From: Candidula unifasciata
Taxonomy: Eukaryota > Mollusca > Gastropoda > Stylommatophora > Geomitridae
DNA length: 64,000 nucleotides
Assembly: GCA_905116865.2 (NCBI GenBank)
Contig: CAJHNH020002035.1
Location: forward strand, 469,501 to 533,500
Reading direction: 5' to 3'
A program made the position numbers and the translations under genes. Below the pieces are notes generated by a model that did not search any database, was not told the DNA's origin, and saw only the letters and a program-made list of their open reading frames with translations. Positions 46,085-57,018 of the stretch are shown here, piece by piece; the first letter of the stretch is position 1, and each line of letters opens with the position of its first letter.

Positions 46085-46860
46085 CCTTCTGTGAATTTGA
46101 GGCTTCAGCCCCACTGAACTGGGGCGACAAGCCCTCACTATAAGAAGACTGGTAAACAAACATCGAACTTGGGTGAGTCGTGCTCACTACATGAAGACTG
46201 GTGAACCAGCAATGAACTAGGTCGAGCAGTGCTCACTAAAGAAGGCGGGTGAGCAAACATCGAATTGGGGCGAGTAGTGATCACTACAGGAATACGGGTG
46301 AACTACATCGAACTTGGGCGAGCAGCTGCTCACTACAGGAAGGTTGGTGAACGAACATCGAACTGGGGCGAACAGTGCTCACTACAGGAAGGTTGGTGAA
46401 CGAACATCGAACTGGGGCGAACAGTGCTCACTACAGGAAGGTTGGTGAACGAACATCGAACATGGGCGAGTAGTGCTCAGTATAAGAAGACATGTGAACG
46501 AACATCAAACTTGGGCGAGCAGTTGCCCAGTACAAAAAGGCTGGTGAACAAACATCGAACTTGGGCGAGTAGTGCTCACTACAGGAAGGTTGGCGAAGGA
46601 ACATCGAACTTGGGCGAGTAGTGCTCACTACAGGAAGACTGGTAAACCAGCAATGAACTGGGGCGAGCAGTGCTCACTACACGAGGACTAAAAAACGAAC
46701 ATCGAACTAGAGCGGGCAGTACTCACTACAAGAAGACTAGCGAACGAACATCCCACTGGGGCAAGCAGTGCTCACTACAAGAAGGCTGGTGAACGAACAT
46801 CGAACTGGAGCGAGCAGTGCTTACTACAAGAAGGCAACCTAACAGAAATAAACACCAGCT
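46085..46860 (+). repeat. 49-bp minisatellite array, first copy
   Basis: The unit contains GTGCTCACTACAGGAAGGTT then GGTGAACGAACATCGAACTG and GGGCGAACA. There are about 16 units with variants, followed by CTAACAGAAATAAACACCAG. Confidence 0.93.
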
Positions 46861-47039
46861 TGTACAATACATTGGGGAAAAAGCGCATAAACGATCCATA
46901 CATCTTCCCCCTGCCCACCCTACCCCAACACCTAGCTGAGGCGAATGGTCGAAGAGAAGAAGAAGATTAAAAAGAAGAAGGAGGAGTTGGAAGAAAAAGA
47001 AGAAGAAGAAGAAGAAAATCTTTGCTACGTAAAGTATTT

Positions 47040-47580
47040 TATTTAATATACATGTTATCCTTGTAAAGATTGAACAGCCTTAAAAGTCTATGGTTAAGCA
47101 CCAGCAAGGAGATAAAAATTAGAATTTTGAGAGCATGCATCTTCCCTGTGGCTACATGTGGATGTGGATGTGAATCGTGGACTATCTGTCAGCCCTTAAG
47201 AAAGAGAATAGGGTCTTTTGAGCTGAAATGCTATAGAAAGATTCTCATAATATCTTGGACAAAGAAGATGAGAAATATTGACATCTTAAAAGATCTGAAC
47301 ATCAAGGAAGATTGGCTAATAAACAGCATCCTGTCTCGGAAGCTGAACTATTTTGGTCATATCAAGCGCCACGACGGATTGGAAAAAAAAATTATAGCAG
47401 AAGGCACGGTACCAGGAAGGAGGGGCAGGGGCCGACCGACACAAAGATGGGCACAGGATATAAGTGACTCCTTTAGCGTGAAAGTGCATGAGGCGGGAGA
47501 ATTGGCGAGAGACCGATTTCTTTCAGGCAGACTGTGATGAGATCGACGTTCATCAAAGGACCTGCTACACGATGATGATG
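47040..47580 (+). mobile_element. LINE-R 3' end, unit 1
   Basis: The open frame 47070-47537 reads IRILRACIFPVATCGC, then a 2-codon duplication, ESWTICQPLRKRIGSFELKC, YRKILIISWTKKMRNIDILK, DWLINSILSRKLNYFGHIKR and GRRGRGRPTQRWAQDISDSF. It ends in GATGATGATGATG. This is the end of an RT-bearing non-LTR element (RTE/CR1-like class uncertain). Confidence 0.85.
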
Positions 47581-47799
47581 ATGTTGTCCTTGTAGAAGTT
47601 TCAGCTCAGGCTATCTTTCAGCGCACTGTCGAAGTATGGGAAATATTATTACACAACTAAATTTTAAAGTATTCTTTTAATTATAAGGCTGAATCCAATT
47701 GGTTGTAATATAATTTCTTTGTGTGTTTTGAAAATTAAGCAATTGTTGCTTGATTTTCATCTGTTACGTTACACTGAGAAATGTACGAACAGTTGATCA

Positions 47800-47804
47800 G
47801 ACTG

Positions 47805-47877
<73 letters not shown>

Positions 47878-48050
47878 TTCTCTGTCTCTCTCTATCTCCT
47901 TTCTCTCTTTCTTTCTCTTTCTCTCTCTTTCTCTCTCCTTTCTTCCTGTCTCTTTCTTTCTCTTTCTCCTTTCTCTCTCTTTCTCTCTCTCCTTTCTTCC
48001 TGTCTCTTTCTCTTCTCTCTCTCTCTCCCTCTCTCTCTCTCTCTCTTACT
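47800..48050 (+). repeat. (CT)n/(TTTCTC)n tract, unit 1
   Basis: Pyrimidine-only tract. Ser/Leu-rich frames across it are artefacts. Confidence 0.97.
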
Positions 48051-48184
48051 ACTACTGCTGTTTGTTTTGTTTTTATTCAATGCTTCCCAGCTACGCTCAT
48101 TTTGGGAAACACTGATTTGAATGTTCCCCTATTTATTCTAACTACTCTTCTACGATCCCTATATACACGTTACACACCGCAGTT

Positions 48185-49145
48185 GAATTGGAATCATCGA
48201 ACTGGGGCGAGTCGTGCTCACTAATGAAGACTGGTGAACCATCAATGAACTGGGGCGAGTCGTGCTCACTAATGAAGACTGGTGAACCAGCAATGAACTG
48301 GGGCGAGCAGTTGCTCACTACAGGAAGGTTGGTGAACGAACATCGAACTGGGGCGAACAGTGCTCACTACAGGAAGGTTAGTGAACGAACATCGAACTGG
48401 GGCGAACAGTGCTCACTACAGGAAGGTTGGTGAACGAACATCGAACTGGGGCGAACAGTGCTCACTACAGGAAGGTTGGTGAACGAACATCGAACTGGGG
48501 CGAACAGTGCTCACTACAGGAAGGTTGGTGAACGAACATCGAACATGGGCGAGTAGTGCTCAGTATAAGAAGACATGTGAACGAACATCAAACTTGGGCG
48601 AGCAGTTGCCCAGTACAAAAAGGCTGGTGAACGAACATCGAACTGGGGCCAGCAGTGCTCACTACAGGAAGGTTGGTGAAGGAACATCGAACTTGGGCGA
48701 GTAGTGCTAACTACAGGAAGACTGGTAAACCAGCAATGAACTGGGGCGAGCGGTGCTCACTACACGAGGACTAAAAAACGAACATCGAACTAGAGCGGGC
48801 AGTACTCACTACAAGAAGACTGGCGAACGAACATCCCACTGGGGCAAGCAGTGATCACTACAAGAAGGCTGGTGAACGAACATCGAACTGGAGTGAGCAG
48901 TGCTTACTACAAGAAGGCAACCTAACAGAAATAAACACCAGCTTGTACAATGCATTGGGAAAAAAGCGCATAAACGATCCTTACATCTTCCCCCTTCCCC
49001 ACCCTACCCCAACACCTTGCTGAGGTAAATGGTTAAGAGAAGAAGAAGAAAGAAGAAGAAGAAGAAGAAGAAGAAGAAGAAGAAGAAGGAGGAGGAGAAG
49101 GAGAAGAAGAAGAAGAGGAGGAAAAAGAGGAAGAAGAAGAAGAAA
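48185..49145 (+). repeat. 49-bp array (unit 2) and (GAA)n tract
   Basis: The array spans 48185-48925 with units as in the first copy. The purine tract AAGAAGAAG lies at 49036-49145. Confidence 0.93.
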
Positions 49146-49189
49146 ATTGTTGCTAAGGAAAGTATCTTATTTAATATACATGTTGTCCT

Positions 49190-49700
49190 TGTAAAGATTG
49201 AACAGCCTCAAAAGACTATGGTTAAGCACCAGCAAGGAGATACAAATTAGAATTTTGAGAGCATACATCTTCCCTGTGGCTACATGCGGATGTGAGTCGT
49301 GGACTATCTGTCAGCCATTAAGAAAGAGAATAGGGGCTTTTGAACTGAAATGCTATAGAAAGATTCTCAGAATATCTTGGACAAAGAAGATGAGAAATAT
49401 TGACATCTGAACATCAAGGAAGATTGGCTAATAAACAGCATCCTGTCTCGGAAGCTGTAATATTTTGGTCACATCAATATTCACGACGGATTGGAAAAAA
49501 ATTATAGCAGAAGGCATGGTACCAGGAAAGAGGGGCAGGGGCCGACCGACACGAAGATGGGCACAGGATATAAGTGACTCCTTTAGCGTGAAAGTGCATG
49601 AGGCAGGAGAATTGGCGAGAGACCGAGTTTATTTCAGGCAGACTGTGATGAGATCGACGCTTCTCAAAAAAACCTGCTACAGGATGATGATGATGTTGTC
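49190..49700 (+). mobile_element. LINE-R 3' end, unit 2
   Basis: Same reading as unit 1 (IRILRAYIFPVATCGCESWT; YRKILRISWTKKMRNIDI; GKRGRGRPTRRWAQDISDSF) with a short deletion after RNIDI that breaks the frame. Confidence 0.85.
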
Positions 49701-49846
49701 CTTGTAGAAGTTTCAGCTCAGGCTATCTTTCAGCGCATTGTCGAAGTATGAGAATATTAGTAAACAATTAAATTTTAACGCATTCTTTTAATTATAAGGC
49801 TGAATCTGATTGGTTGTAATATAATTTCTTTGTGTGTTTTCAAAAT

Positions 49847-49849
<3 letters not shown>

Positions 49850-49925
<76 letters not shown>

Positions 49926-49960
49926 AAAAAATTGATCTATCTTCTTTCTCTCTTCTCTCC

Positions 49961-50031
<71 letters not shown>

Positions 50032-50166
50032 CTCTCTGTCTTTCTATCTCCTTTCTCTCTTTCTCTTTATCTCCTTTCTCTCTCTCTGTCTCTCTCCTTT
50101 CTCTCTTTCTTTCTCTCTCTCCTTTCTCTCTCTCCTGTCTCTCTGTGTGTGTGTGTCTCTCTCTCT

Positions 50167-50199
<33 letters not shown>

Positions 50200-50200
50200 A
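49850..50200 (+). repeat. (CT)n tract, unit 2
   Basis: Two long CT runs (49851-49924, 49973-50022) and mixed pyrimidine sequence to 50200. A short (AC)n(GC)n tract is at 50352-50376. Confidence 0.97.
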
Positions 50201-50519
50201 CTACTGCTGCTGTTTGTTTTGTTTTCATTCAATGCTTCCCAGCTGCGTTTATTTTGGTAAATTCTGGTTTCAATGTTCCCCTATTAATTCTAACTACTCT
50301 TCTACGATCCCTATATACACCGAATGCTTTTTTGCTGGACTAGAAATGCCACACACACACACACGCGCGCGCGCGCAGGTTCTTATGAATTTGTTATTCT
50401 TTTCAAATAACTTTTTGAGTATATGTACAACCAACTGTAGTTTCATCAGTGGCCTCAAACTTTTTTATATTATCTTGTGCATATTACCAGTCAATGAGAA
50501 CAGTTTGTTATAACCATGT

Positions 50520-52180
50520 TGATATGGTGTAGCGGGGAGCCACTAGGGTGTAGCGGGGAACCACTAGGGTGTAGCGGGGAGCCAATAGGTTGTAGTGGGG
50601 AGCCAATAGGGTGTAGCGGCTTGCCACTAGGGTGTAGCGGGGAGCCAATAGGGTGTAGCGGGGAGCCACTAGGTTGTAGCGGGGAGCCACTAGGGTGTAG
50701 CGGGGAACCACTAGGGTGTAGCGGGGAGCCACTAGGGTGTAGCGGGGAACCACTAGGGTGTAGTGTAGCGGGGAACCACTAGGGTGTAGCGGGGAGCAAC
50801 TAGGGTGTAGCGGGGTGCCAATAGGGTGTAGCGGGGAGCCACTAGGTTGTAGCGGGGAGCCAATAGGGTGTAGCGGGGAGCCACTAGGGTGTAGCGGGGA
50901 ACCACTAGGTTGTAGCGGGGAACCACTAGGGTGTAGCGGGGAACCACTAGGGTGTAGCGGGGAACCACTAGGGTGTAGCGGGGAACCACTAGGGTGTAGC
51001 GGGGAGCCAATAGGTTGTAGCGGGGAGCCAATAGGTTGTAGCGGGGAGCCAATAGGTTGTAGCGGGGAGCCAATAGGTTGTAGCGGGGAGCCACTAGGGT
51101 GTAGCGGGGAGCCACTAGGGTGTAGCGGGGAGCCACTAGGGTGTAGCGGGGAACCACTAGGGTGTAGCGGGGAACCACTAGGGTGTAGCGGGGAACCACT
51201 AGGTTGTAGCGGGGAACCACTAGGGTGTAGCGGGGAACCACTAGGGTGTAGCGGGGAGCCACTAGGGTGTAGCGGGGAGCCACTAGGGTGTAGCGGGGAG
51301 CCACTAGCGTGTAGCAGTGAGCCACTAGGTTGTAGCAGGGAGCCACTAGGGTGTAGCAGGGAGCCACTAGGGTGTAACGGGGAATCACTAGGGTGTAGCG
51401 GGGAGCCAATAGGTTGTAGCGGGGAGCCAATAGGTTGTAGCGGGGAGCCAATAGGTTGTAGCGGGGAGCCACTAGGGTGTAGCGGGGAGCCACTAGCGTG
51501 TAGCGGGGAGCCACTAGCGTGTAGCAGGGAGCCACTAGCGTGTAGCAGGGAGCCACTAGGGTGTAGCAGGGAGCCACTAGGGTGTAGCGGGGAACCACTA
51601 GGGTGTAGCGGGGAGCCAATAGGTTGTAGCGGGGAGCCAATAGGTTGTAGCGGGGAGCCAATAGGGTGTAGCGGGGAGCCACTAGGGTGTAGCGGGGAGC
51701 CACTAGGGTGTAGCGGGGAGCCACTAGGGTGTAGCGGGGAACCACTAGGGTGTAGCGGGGAACCACTAGGGTGTAGCAGTGAGCCACTAGGGTGTAGCAG
51801 GGAGCCACTAGGGTGTAGCAGGGAGCCACTAGGGTGTAGCAGGGAGCCACTAGGGTGTAACAGTGAGCCACTAGGGTGTAGCAGTGAGCCACTAGGGTGT
51901 AGCGGGGAGCCACTAGGTTGTAGCGGGGAGACACTAGGGTGTAGCGGGGAGCCACTAGGTTGTAGCGGGGAGCCACTAGGTTGTAGCGGGGAGCCACTAG
52001 GGTGTAGCGGGGAGCCACTAGGGTGTAGCGGGGAGCCACTAGGGTGTAGCGGGGAGCCACTAGGTTGTAGCGGGGAGCCACTAGGGTGTAGCGGGGAGCC
52101 ACTAGGTTGTAGCGGGGAGCCACTAGGGTGTAGCGGGGAGCCAATAGGTTGTAGCTGGGAGCCAATAGGGTGTAGCGGCT
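50520..52180 (+). repeat. 21-bp minisatellite, about 79 copies
   Basis: The unit is GTGTAGCGGGGAGCCACTAG plus G. Variants (AACCACT, AGCCAAT, GGTTGTAG, AGCAGTGAG) are arranged in blocks that themselves repeat, which indicates higher-order amplification. A 21-base period keeps frames open on both strands. Confidence 0.97.
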
Positions 52181-52335
52181 AGACGCTGGCCTGCGAATCG
52201 GAAGGTCGTGGGTTCGGGTCCTGATGGAGTCAGCTTTTCTTTCCTTCCAAAAATTGACCCTGGCTGCCATTTTGACCCAACCTTGAGCTATTTAGATTGC
52301 CTCCCTAAACTTCTACACACAAGGTAGCTGAACAA
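52165..52335 (+). repeat. SINE-B-like tRNA head at the minisatellite end
   Basis: GTGTAGCGGCTAGACGCTGG, then GGTCGTGGGTTCGGGTCC (B box) and TGATGGAGTCAGC. The first bases are in register with the 21-bp minisatellite unit. Confidence 0.7.
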
Positions 52336-52351
52336 GTATAGTCCTGGAAAC

Positions 52352-53096
52352 TAGGGCTGTACAGAATAGTGATAGAGCCATATAACACGACTGTTCTTAT
52401 CAACGTTTTATATATTTTGATCTTGGTGTTGCGAGACAGACACTTTAATAAACCTGTAATAAGGCCTCAACTCTTTTATTTCTGCTTCAAGTTTCAGAGC
52501 CATATAAAACGACTGGTCCTATCAACGTTTTATATATTTTGATCTTGGTGTTGCGAGACAGACACTTTGACTTTAGCAGATGTTGAAGGGCATAGTATAC
52601 TTTATATCTAGATAAGATTGTATTTTAGATTGTATTTCTTCTCTCAGCATGTTGGAACAGTTGAAGTTTGCACCCAATTACTTATATGTTTCCGTTCGTT
52701 TGATTTTCATATTATCGACGTGTATGTGGCCTGAGTTTATATTCTTTCCATGTCTAGTTAGTATTCGTACAGAATAGTAAACATTTAAAAGCATTTTATG
52801 TTTTTCATCCTTCAGTCAGTCTGTGGTAACTAATAACTAGGAATGAAAGAATCCTAAGTATTATAACAAGTAACTAAACTTGGAAATTGTCACTGACAGC
52901 TTAGTTAATGCAGGAAAGATGCATTAGCTTTCAACAAAACCAATCGTTCCATGTTGTCAGGATTAAGCTGTGTATGCCGAAGCGGGTGAAAGGTAACTTC
53001 TATTCGTATTCGGCCCGACCACAACTATTCGGCCGAATACCGAATAGTCAATAGGTCCACTTTTCGGCCCTGAAGCGAATATTCGGTACAGCCCTA
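52352..53096 (+). mobile_element. hAT-X copy 2 (right boundary of the composite)
   Basis: TIRs TAGGGCTGTACAGAATAG and, inverted at the right end, TAGGGCTGTACCGAATAT. It contains the same series of internal blocks as copy 1 plus an internal direct duplication (GAGCCATATAAnACGACTG near 52374 and 52497). No intact transposase is seen, so it is non-autonomous. Confidence 0.85.
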
Positions 53097-53290
53097 CTTT
53101 CTATAGCATTTCAGCTCAAAAGCCCCTATTCTCTTTCTTAAGGACTGGGAGATAGTCCTTGACTCACATCCGTATGTAGCCACAGGAAAGATGCATGCTC
53201 CTCGCTGGAGCTCCCCATAAAATACTTTCTTCAAGAGGCAGTAGTCAGGCATGCGAATTAGGTCACGCCATTGATAATTGTTCACTATCG
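53097..53290 (-). mobile_element. LINE-R upstream half, joined to another LINE fragment
   Basis: Minus strand: CIFPVATYGCESRTISQSLR then KRIGAFELKCYRK, ending exactly where the 44106 half begins with ILRISW. Farther upstream, MPDYCLLKKVFYGELQRG belongs to a different LINE type. Confidence 0.8.
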
Positions 53291-53399
53291 TGTGGATGCT
53301 AGACAGGTTTGACCTATCAAGAACCCCAGTATTTGAGATCTATAATGTCCGGAGCTTTTAATGCTTCTAAGACGCAAAAAAGGGGGTAGGGGTGTGATG

Positions 53400-53710
53400 C
53401 ACACAAATCGTTTAGTGCCTGGGGCATGGCGCGGTGATTTCAGTCACAGGCGTGAGCTAAAGTTAAGTCCAACGTGATGTGTATAAGGAGATACTCCGTA
53501 CGTCACTCGGGCGCCAGTCCCGCTCTGTTCTGGTTTTACGGAACCTCACGCAAGACTCCTGCAGCACGTCCTCGTCGTGCGCCACGGATAATGTCTCAAA
53601 TTATTAGCATTATTAGAGGTAAAGTTAAGTCCAACGTGATGTGTATAAGGAGATACTCCGTACGTCACTCGGGCGCCACGGATAATGTCTCAAATGAGCA
53701 TTATTAGGGC
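53400..53710 (+). mobile_element. LINE-K upstream fragment with internal duplication
   Basis: GGTGATTTCAGTCACAGGCG and GTATAAGGAGATACTCCGTA match 58400-58480. A segment of about 60 bases starting AAAGTTAAGTCCAACGTGAT occurs twice (53460 and 53621). Confidence 0.6.
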
Positions 53711-54404
53711 TGTCATGGGATCTCGAGTTTGGCGGCCCCCAGATGTGTAATGTCCTTGTGGCTCACATCAGCCCGCCCCCAAACGCATTGGTGAAAAAGC
53801 TTATTAAACTCATTAGAAACATGAGAAAAGTGCTTGCTAAATGTACAACTTAAATGACAACCCTCGGTTAAAAGTGTGTGGGGTGAAGAGAACTTTGTAC
53901 TGCTGAGACTAAACCCTTGATTTACCCTCAGCACAGACGAGTAACATCTCCTGTGGGTGGCGCCTCGCAGCAAGATTCTACCCATGTACATCCCCTGTCA
54001 ACCCTCAGTGTCGTCGCTACCGCGCTTAGGTACACCATGACAGCAACCATCCATCAGCTGGTTAGGCCCAAATGTCCGACAAAAATAGATCCTACGACAC
54101 ACGAGCAAACTCAAAATCGGACCATCATAAATTTGATTAGGAAAAGTCCAAATGTCCACATCCCGAGATCCCACTCGCCCGAATGTTGGGACCAAACAGA
54201 TAAAGACATGCCTGACTCAGGATTCTCCATTCTTTCGTGCTAACAGTGCATTAAAGATGACAGTCGTGCAATGAAAAAGATTCTACCTATTCGTGTGGTC
54301 ACAAAAGTCCAGAAACCACGGGCTGATCCCCGCTGATCTCCGGAGGGCGCAGCCCGTGTCGAGCAGGAAGCCTAATACAGTTGTGAGGATAAGCAGAGAC
54401 CGGG
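53711..54404. other. Unassigned intergenic DNA upstream of OS9
   Basis: No recognised repeat or exon. The open frame 53917-54243 (108 codons) lacks recognisable similarity. Confidence 0.3.
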
Positions 54405-54620
54405 GAAAATGACTAGAAGTAAACGTGAAAAATTCCAGCCTTCACCAGGGAATGAACCCGGGACCTCCAGCACTGGAGGTAGAATCTTCCAGACAACTCA
54501 GCCCCCACCTAAGGGTCTTCTTACTCCTTGGATCACCATCATCATGTAGCAGGTCCTTTGGAGAACGGCGCTCCCAATTCAGCTTGCCTGAGAAAAAAAA
54601 AAAAAAAAAAACGTCCGTCT
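54405..54620 (-). repeat. SINE-D partial copy and LINE-R end
   Basis: Minus-strand head GGGGGCTGAGTTGTCTGGAA with B box CCCGGGTTCATTCCC and GGCTGGAATTTTTCACGTTT. Near 54530-54590 a short LINE-R end (ATCATGTAGCAGGTCCTTTG) appears, then poly(A). Confidence 0.65.
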
Positions 54621-54984
54621 TTTGGCAGCTAGCCCATCTCACACACTTTCCTGCTCAATGTGTCTATTTTGTAACACCTGGATAATCCCACAATTAAGGC
54701 CGTTTAATAGACCTAAGCCCATGATGCAACATAATTGCTGATTCTGCTCACTGCCAATACAAAATATTCAACGTGAACACACAAAACAATACACAAATAC
54801 TTTATCACACTTGAATATTAATATTTGCCACATGTTTATTACCTAAAATTGTCAATAAATGTGGTATTTATGCATGTTTTTAATTATCTTAACAATAAAT
54901 AAATAATTAACAATCAATAATTGTAAACACAGTCTCGCGTGAATTCCGGTTATGTTTTCATGAACAGCTGTAAACATTGAATAA

Positions 54985-55137
54985 ATGATGGCGAACGTCG
55001 TCTGGTGTTCGTTGCTCCCTTGTCTACGGTTGCTCTTCTTGCTATGTCCTGTTGTGTTCTGTTTCATGGACATGGAGGAGCTGAAGTCTGTCTATTATGG
55101 CTTGGATATATTGAGTGAGCCAGTAGTCAGTAGTCAG
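54985..55137 (+). CDS. OS9: OS9 exon 1 (signal peptide and N-terminus)
   Basis: OS-9 is a soluble lectin of the ER lumen. It recognises trimmed N-glycans on misfolded proteins and delivers them to the SEL1L-HRD1 ubiquitin ligase (ERAD). This exon encodes 51 residues: a hydrophobic signal peptide (LLPCLRLLFLLCPVVFCF) and then MDMEELKSVYYGLDILSEPV, which matches the human LNLEELSEMRYGIEILPLPV segment that opens mature OS-9. Two adjacent ATGs occur at 54985 and 54988; the first is chosen but either would work. It ends phase 0 at CAG|GTAATA. The paralogue ERLEC1 (XTP3-B) is less likely because the following blocks are closer to OS-9. Confidence 0.9.
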
Positions 55138-55254
55138 GTAATAAATATAATATCTACCTGGATTGAATTGATTATTTTTTCTCATGGATGATCATGATGG
55201 TTCTAGGTTCTTTTTGATTTTCTTCTTTGCGTTCTGTAATGACAGTAATAATGT

Positions 55255-55935
55255 AAACTCTCAGCTCTGGTGGAAAGTTCTGGTTGTTAATCCACGTCTG
55301 GACTGCAGCCCTGTTCCAGAACCTAAGTGTCGTGTGTGCATGCTTTTGACAGATCTGACACATTTGTGTGCAGACTGTTGGTTCCTTGCCTCAGGCAGAT
55401 GCACGACTTCGAAGGAAGCTCCCAATAGTCGACCCTTATGACATGATTTTGGGTTAGCAGTATGTCGGCTTTCCTCCTAATAACGCTCCCAAATTATCGA
55501 GGCCGAAAATATACCTTAACAGGGCCTCAGTCACATGTAAATTGCACACTTCCGGCAACTTAAATTGCGCTTCTCTGGCGATTCCGCCACCGCCGAGAGT
55601 ATCCCCCACGCCGCTCACGATTGGGACTAAACTAGATGGCTGGAACTCAGGAGCAGCAGCTACCGCATTTCCTGCAGTTTTTTTTATTTTTTGTTGTTGC
55701 TTGTGAGTTCCAGCCATCTAGTTTAGCGCTAATCCACGCTGTGTGAGCGGCGTGGGGTATACTCTCAGCTGTGGCGGTATAGTCTCTGGAAGTTCATAAT
55801 TGACACCTGACTGAGGCCTTTTTAGGGCATATTTTTAGCCTCGACAATTTGGGACCGTTATTCAGAGGATATCCCAGTGGGTCTATTCTTGTTTTCCCTA
55901 TAATATGGCACCGGAACCCACACGGGGGCTTTCTC
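55255..55935 (-). repeat. SINE-A copy split by foldback element FB
   Basis: SINE-A runs from its 3' side at 55255 to 55458 (ATGATTTTGGGTTAGC) and resumes at 55876 (AGTGGGTCTATTCTTGTTTT) to the 5' end CCGGAACCCACACGGGG. Confidence 0.85.
55467..55875. mobile_element. Foldback element FB, copy 2 (OS9 intron 1)
   Basis: Same arms as copy 1 (CTCCCAAATTATCGAGGCCG, GAGAGTATCCCCCACGCC, GGACTAAACTAGATGGCTGG). The flanks AGTATGTC (55459-55466) and AGTGGGTC (55876-55883) match at 6 of 8 positions; the SINE-A consensus here is AGTGGGTC. Confidence 0.85.
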
Positions 55936-56227
55936 CTGATTAACTTTTAACTTAAATTTGTAATTAATAATATAAATATAATTCTTGGCTTTGCTGACTT
56001 TGCATCAGATTGAATGATAAGATTGATTCGTCTGAGAGGCGATACCAGTTGTTATACATTATACAGTTATTGTTGCATTATTTATTGTTTGACCTTATTT
56101 TTAATAGGGGACTTGAAACTCTATGCAGCTTGTCCAGCTAGGGCCTCTCTAGATTTAAATAGCTTCCTAAGTTCTACTACTGCCAGTACTAGAGATGCTA
56201 GGGACTGGGTTTTTACTTATATGAAAC

Positions 56228-56815
56228 TATGAGGAGCGGTTACAAAGTCGGGGCTCTTATAGGGAGACCAGAGTTCGACCCTCGGTAAACTGATAGAGTT
56301 TTTCTGTCGGGGGCAAAATTAAACATGGTAACCTGCACGGTCCATGGCGAGAGCACCAGTCAGGCGGCCCTAAATCCTCAGATTCAAGGCCCCTCTGTCT
56401 GTACCGCTCTAAAACTTAGCAAAATAGACAGTAGTGAGACTGTCACAGCTGGATAGAGAATAAAATATCCAATCCGATGATACCGCAAACAAATGAGAAA
56501 TGAGCAGGCAGATAGACTGGCTGGTTCTGCACCGCTTGGTGGTGAACTGATGTATGACAAGCTGAATGTTGTGAAGGCTCTCTGGGAGCGATTGAACACT
56601 GCCGAGGCATGAATAAATTATTACGGTCTGGAGAGAATGGCGCTGTGTGGCGTTTCAAGGGGATCTGGCTGGTGCTCAACACTCAGGGGAAAGTGCGAGG
56701 CAGATATACAATCAGTCAGTTACTGGTGCCATCGGAATTGGAACTCTTCACTTGCTGCTGAAAATGGGGATGGAATGCTTATGGGGGTGTCCTGAGTGCT
56801 GTTGTGTCAATTCTT
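56228..56815 (+). repeat. tRNA-like SINE head and LINE-K 3' fragment (OS9 intron 1)
   Basis: GAGGAGCGGTTACAAAGTCG and B box GAGTTCGACCC at 56231-56285. LINE-K at 56490-56815 (GGTTCTGCACCGCTTGGTGG, TATGACAAGCTGAATGTTGT, TTACGGTCTGGAGAGAATGG, GTCAATTCTTAATTAAACAT). Confidence 0.7.
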
Positions 56816-57018
56816 AATTAAACATTCATTATTCTCCTTTTTCTACTTCTCCTCCTCCTTTATCTTCATCGTCATTGCCGTCTCAAGGTTTCTAATAGGT
56901 ATTGGGGGGGGGGGGGAGACTTGGTATATGCTACATAGATGCTGGTATTTATGGCCTCAGATATTCCACCTATACATTGATTGCATGGTGGACCATATGT
57001 CTCGGTGACAGGGCTGTC

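Larger units (their letters stand above)
46085..50325 (+). repeat. 2.1-kb tandem segmental duplication
   Basis: Two units (about 46085-48180 and 48185-50325) have the same order: 49-bp array, AACAGAAATAAACACCAGCT spacer, GAA-rich tract, LINE-R end, (CT)n, and a unique CTACTCTTCTACGATCCCTA end. The offset is about 2.1 kb throughout and similarity is high. Confidence 0.9.
44107..53096. mobile_element. Composite hAT-bounded insertion of about 9 kb
   Basis: Two direct hAT-X copies (44107-44863, 52352-53096) bound 7.5 kb of other repeats. The outer flanks (TTTTCTAG / CTTTCTAT) are the 8-bp duplication of one LINE-R target, which is continuous across the insertion. The inner flanks are identical to each other (CTGGAAAC at 44864-44871 and 52344-52351). 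Interpretation is given in the findings. Confidence 0.7.

Noticed and set aside
47750..48224. Ser/Leu-rich frames at 47.8 and 49.9 kb as membrane proteins
   Set aside because: Translations of (CT)n tracts.
50753..52270. Overlapping 505-codon (minus) and 455-codon (plus) open frames
   Set aside because: Both run along the 21-bp minisatellite; a period divisible by three keeps frames open on both strands. No domain, start context or splice structure.
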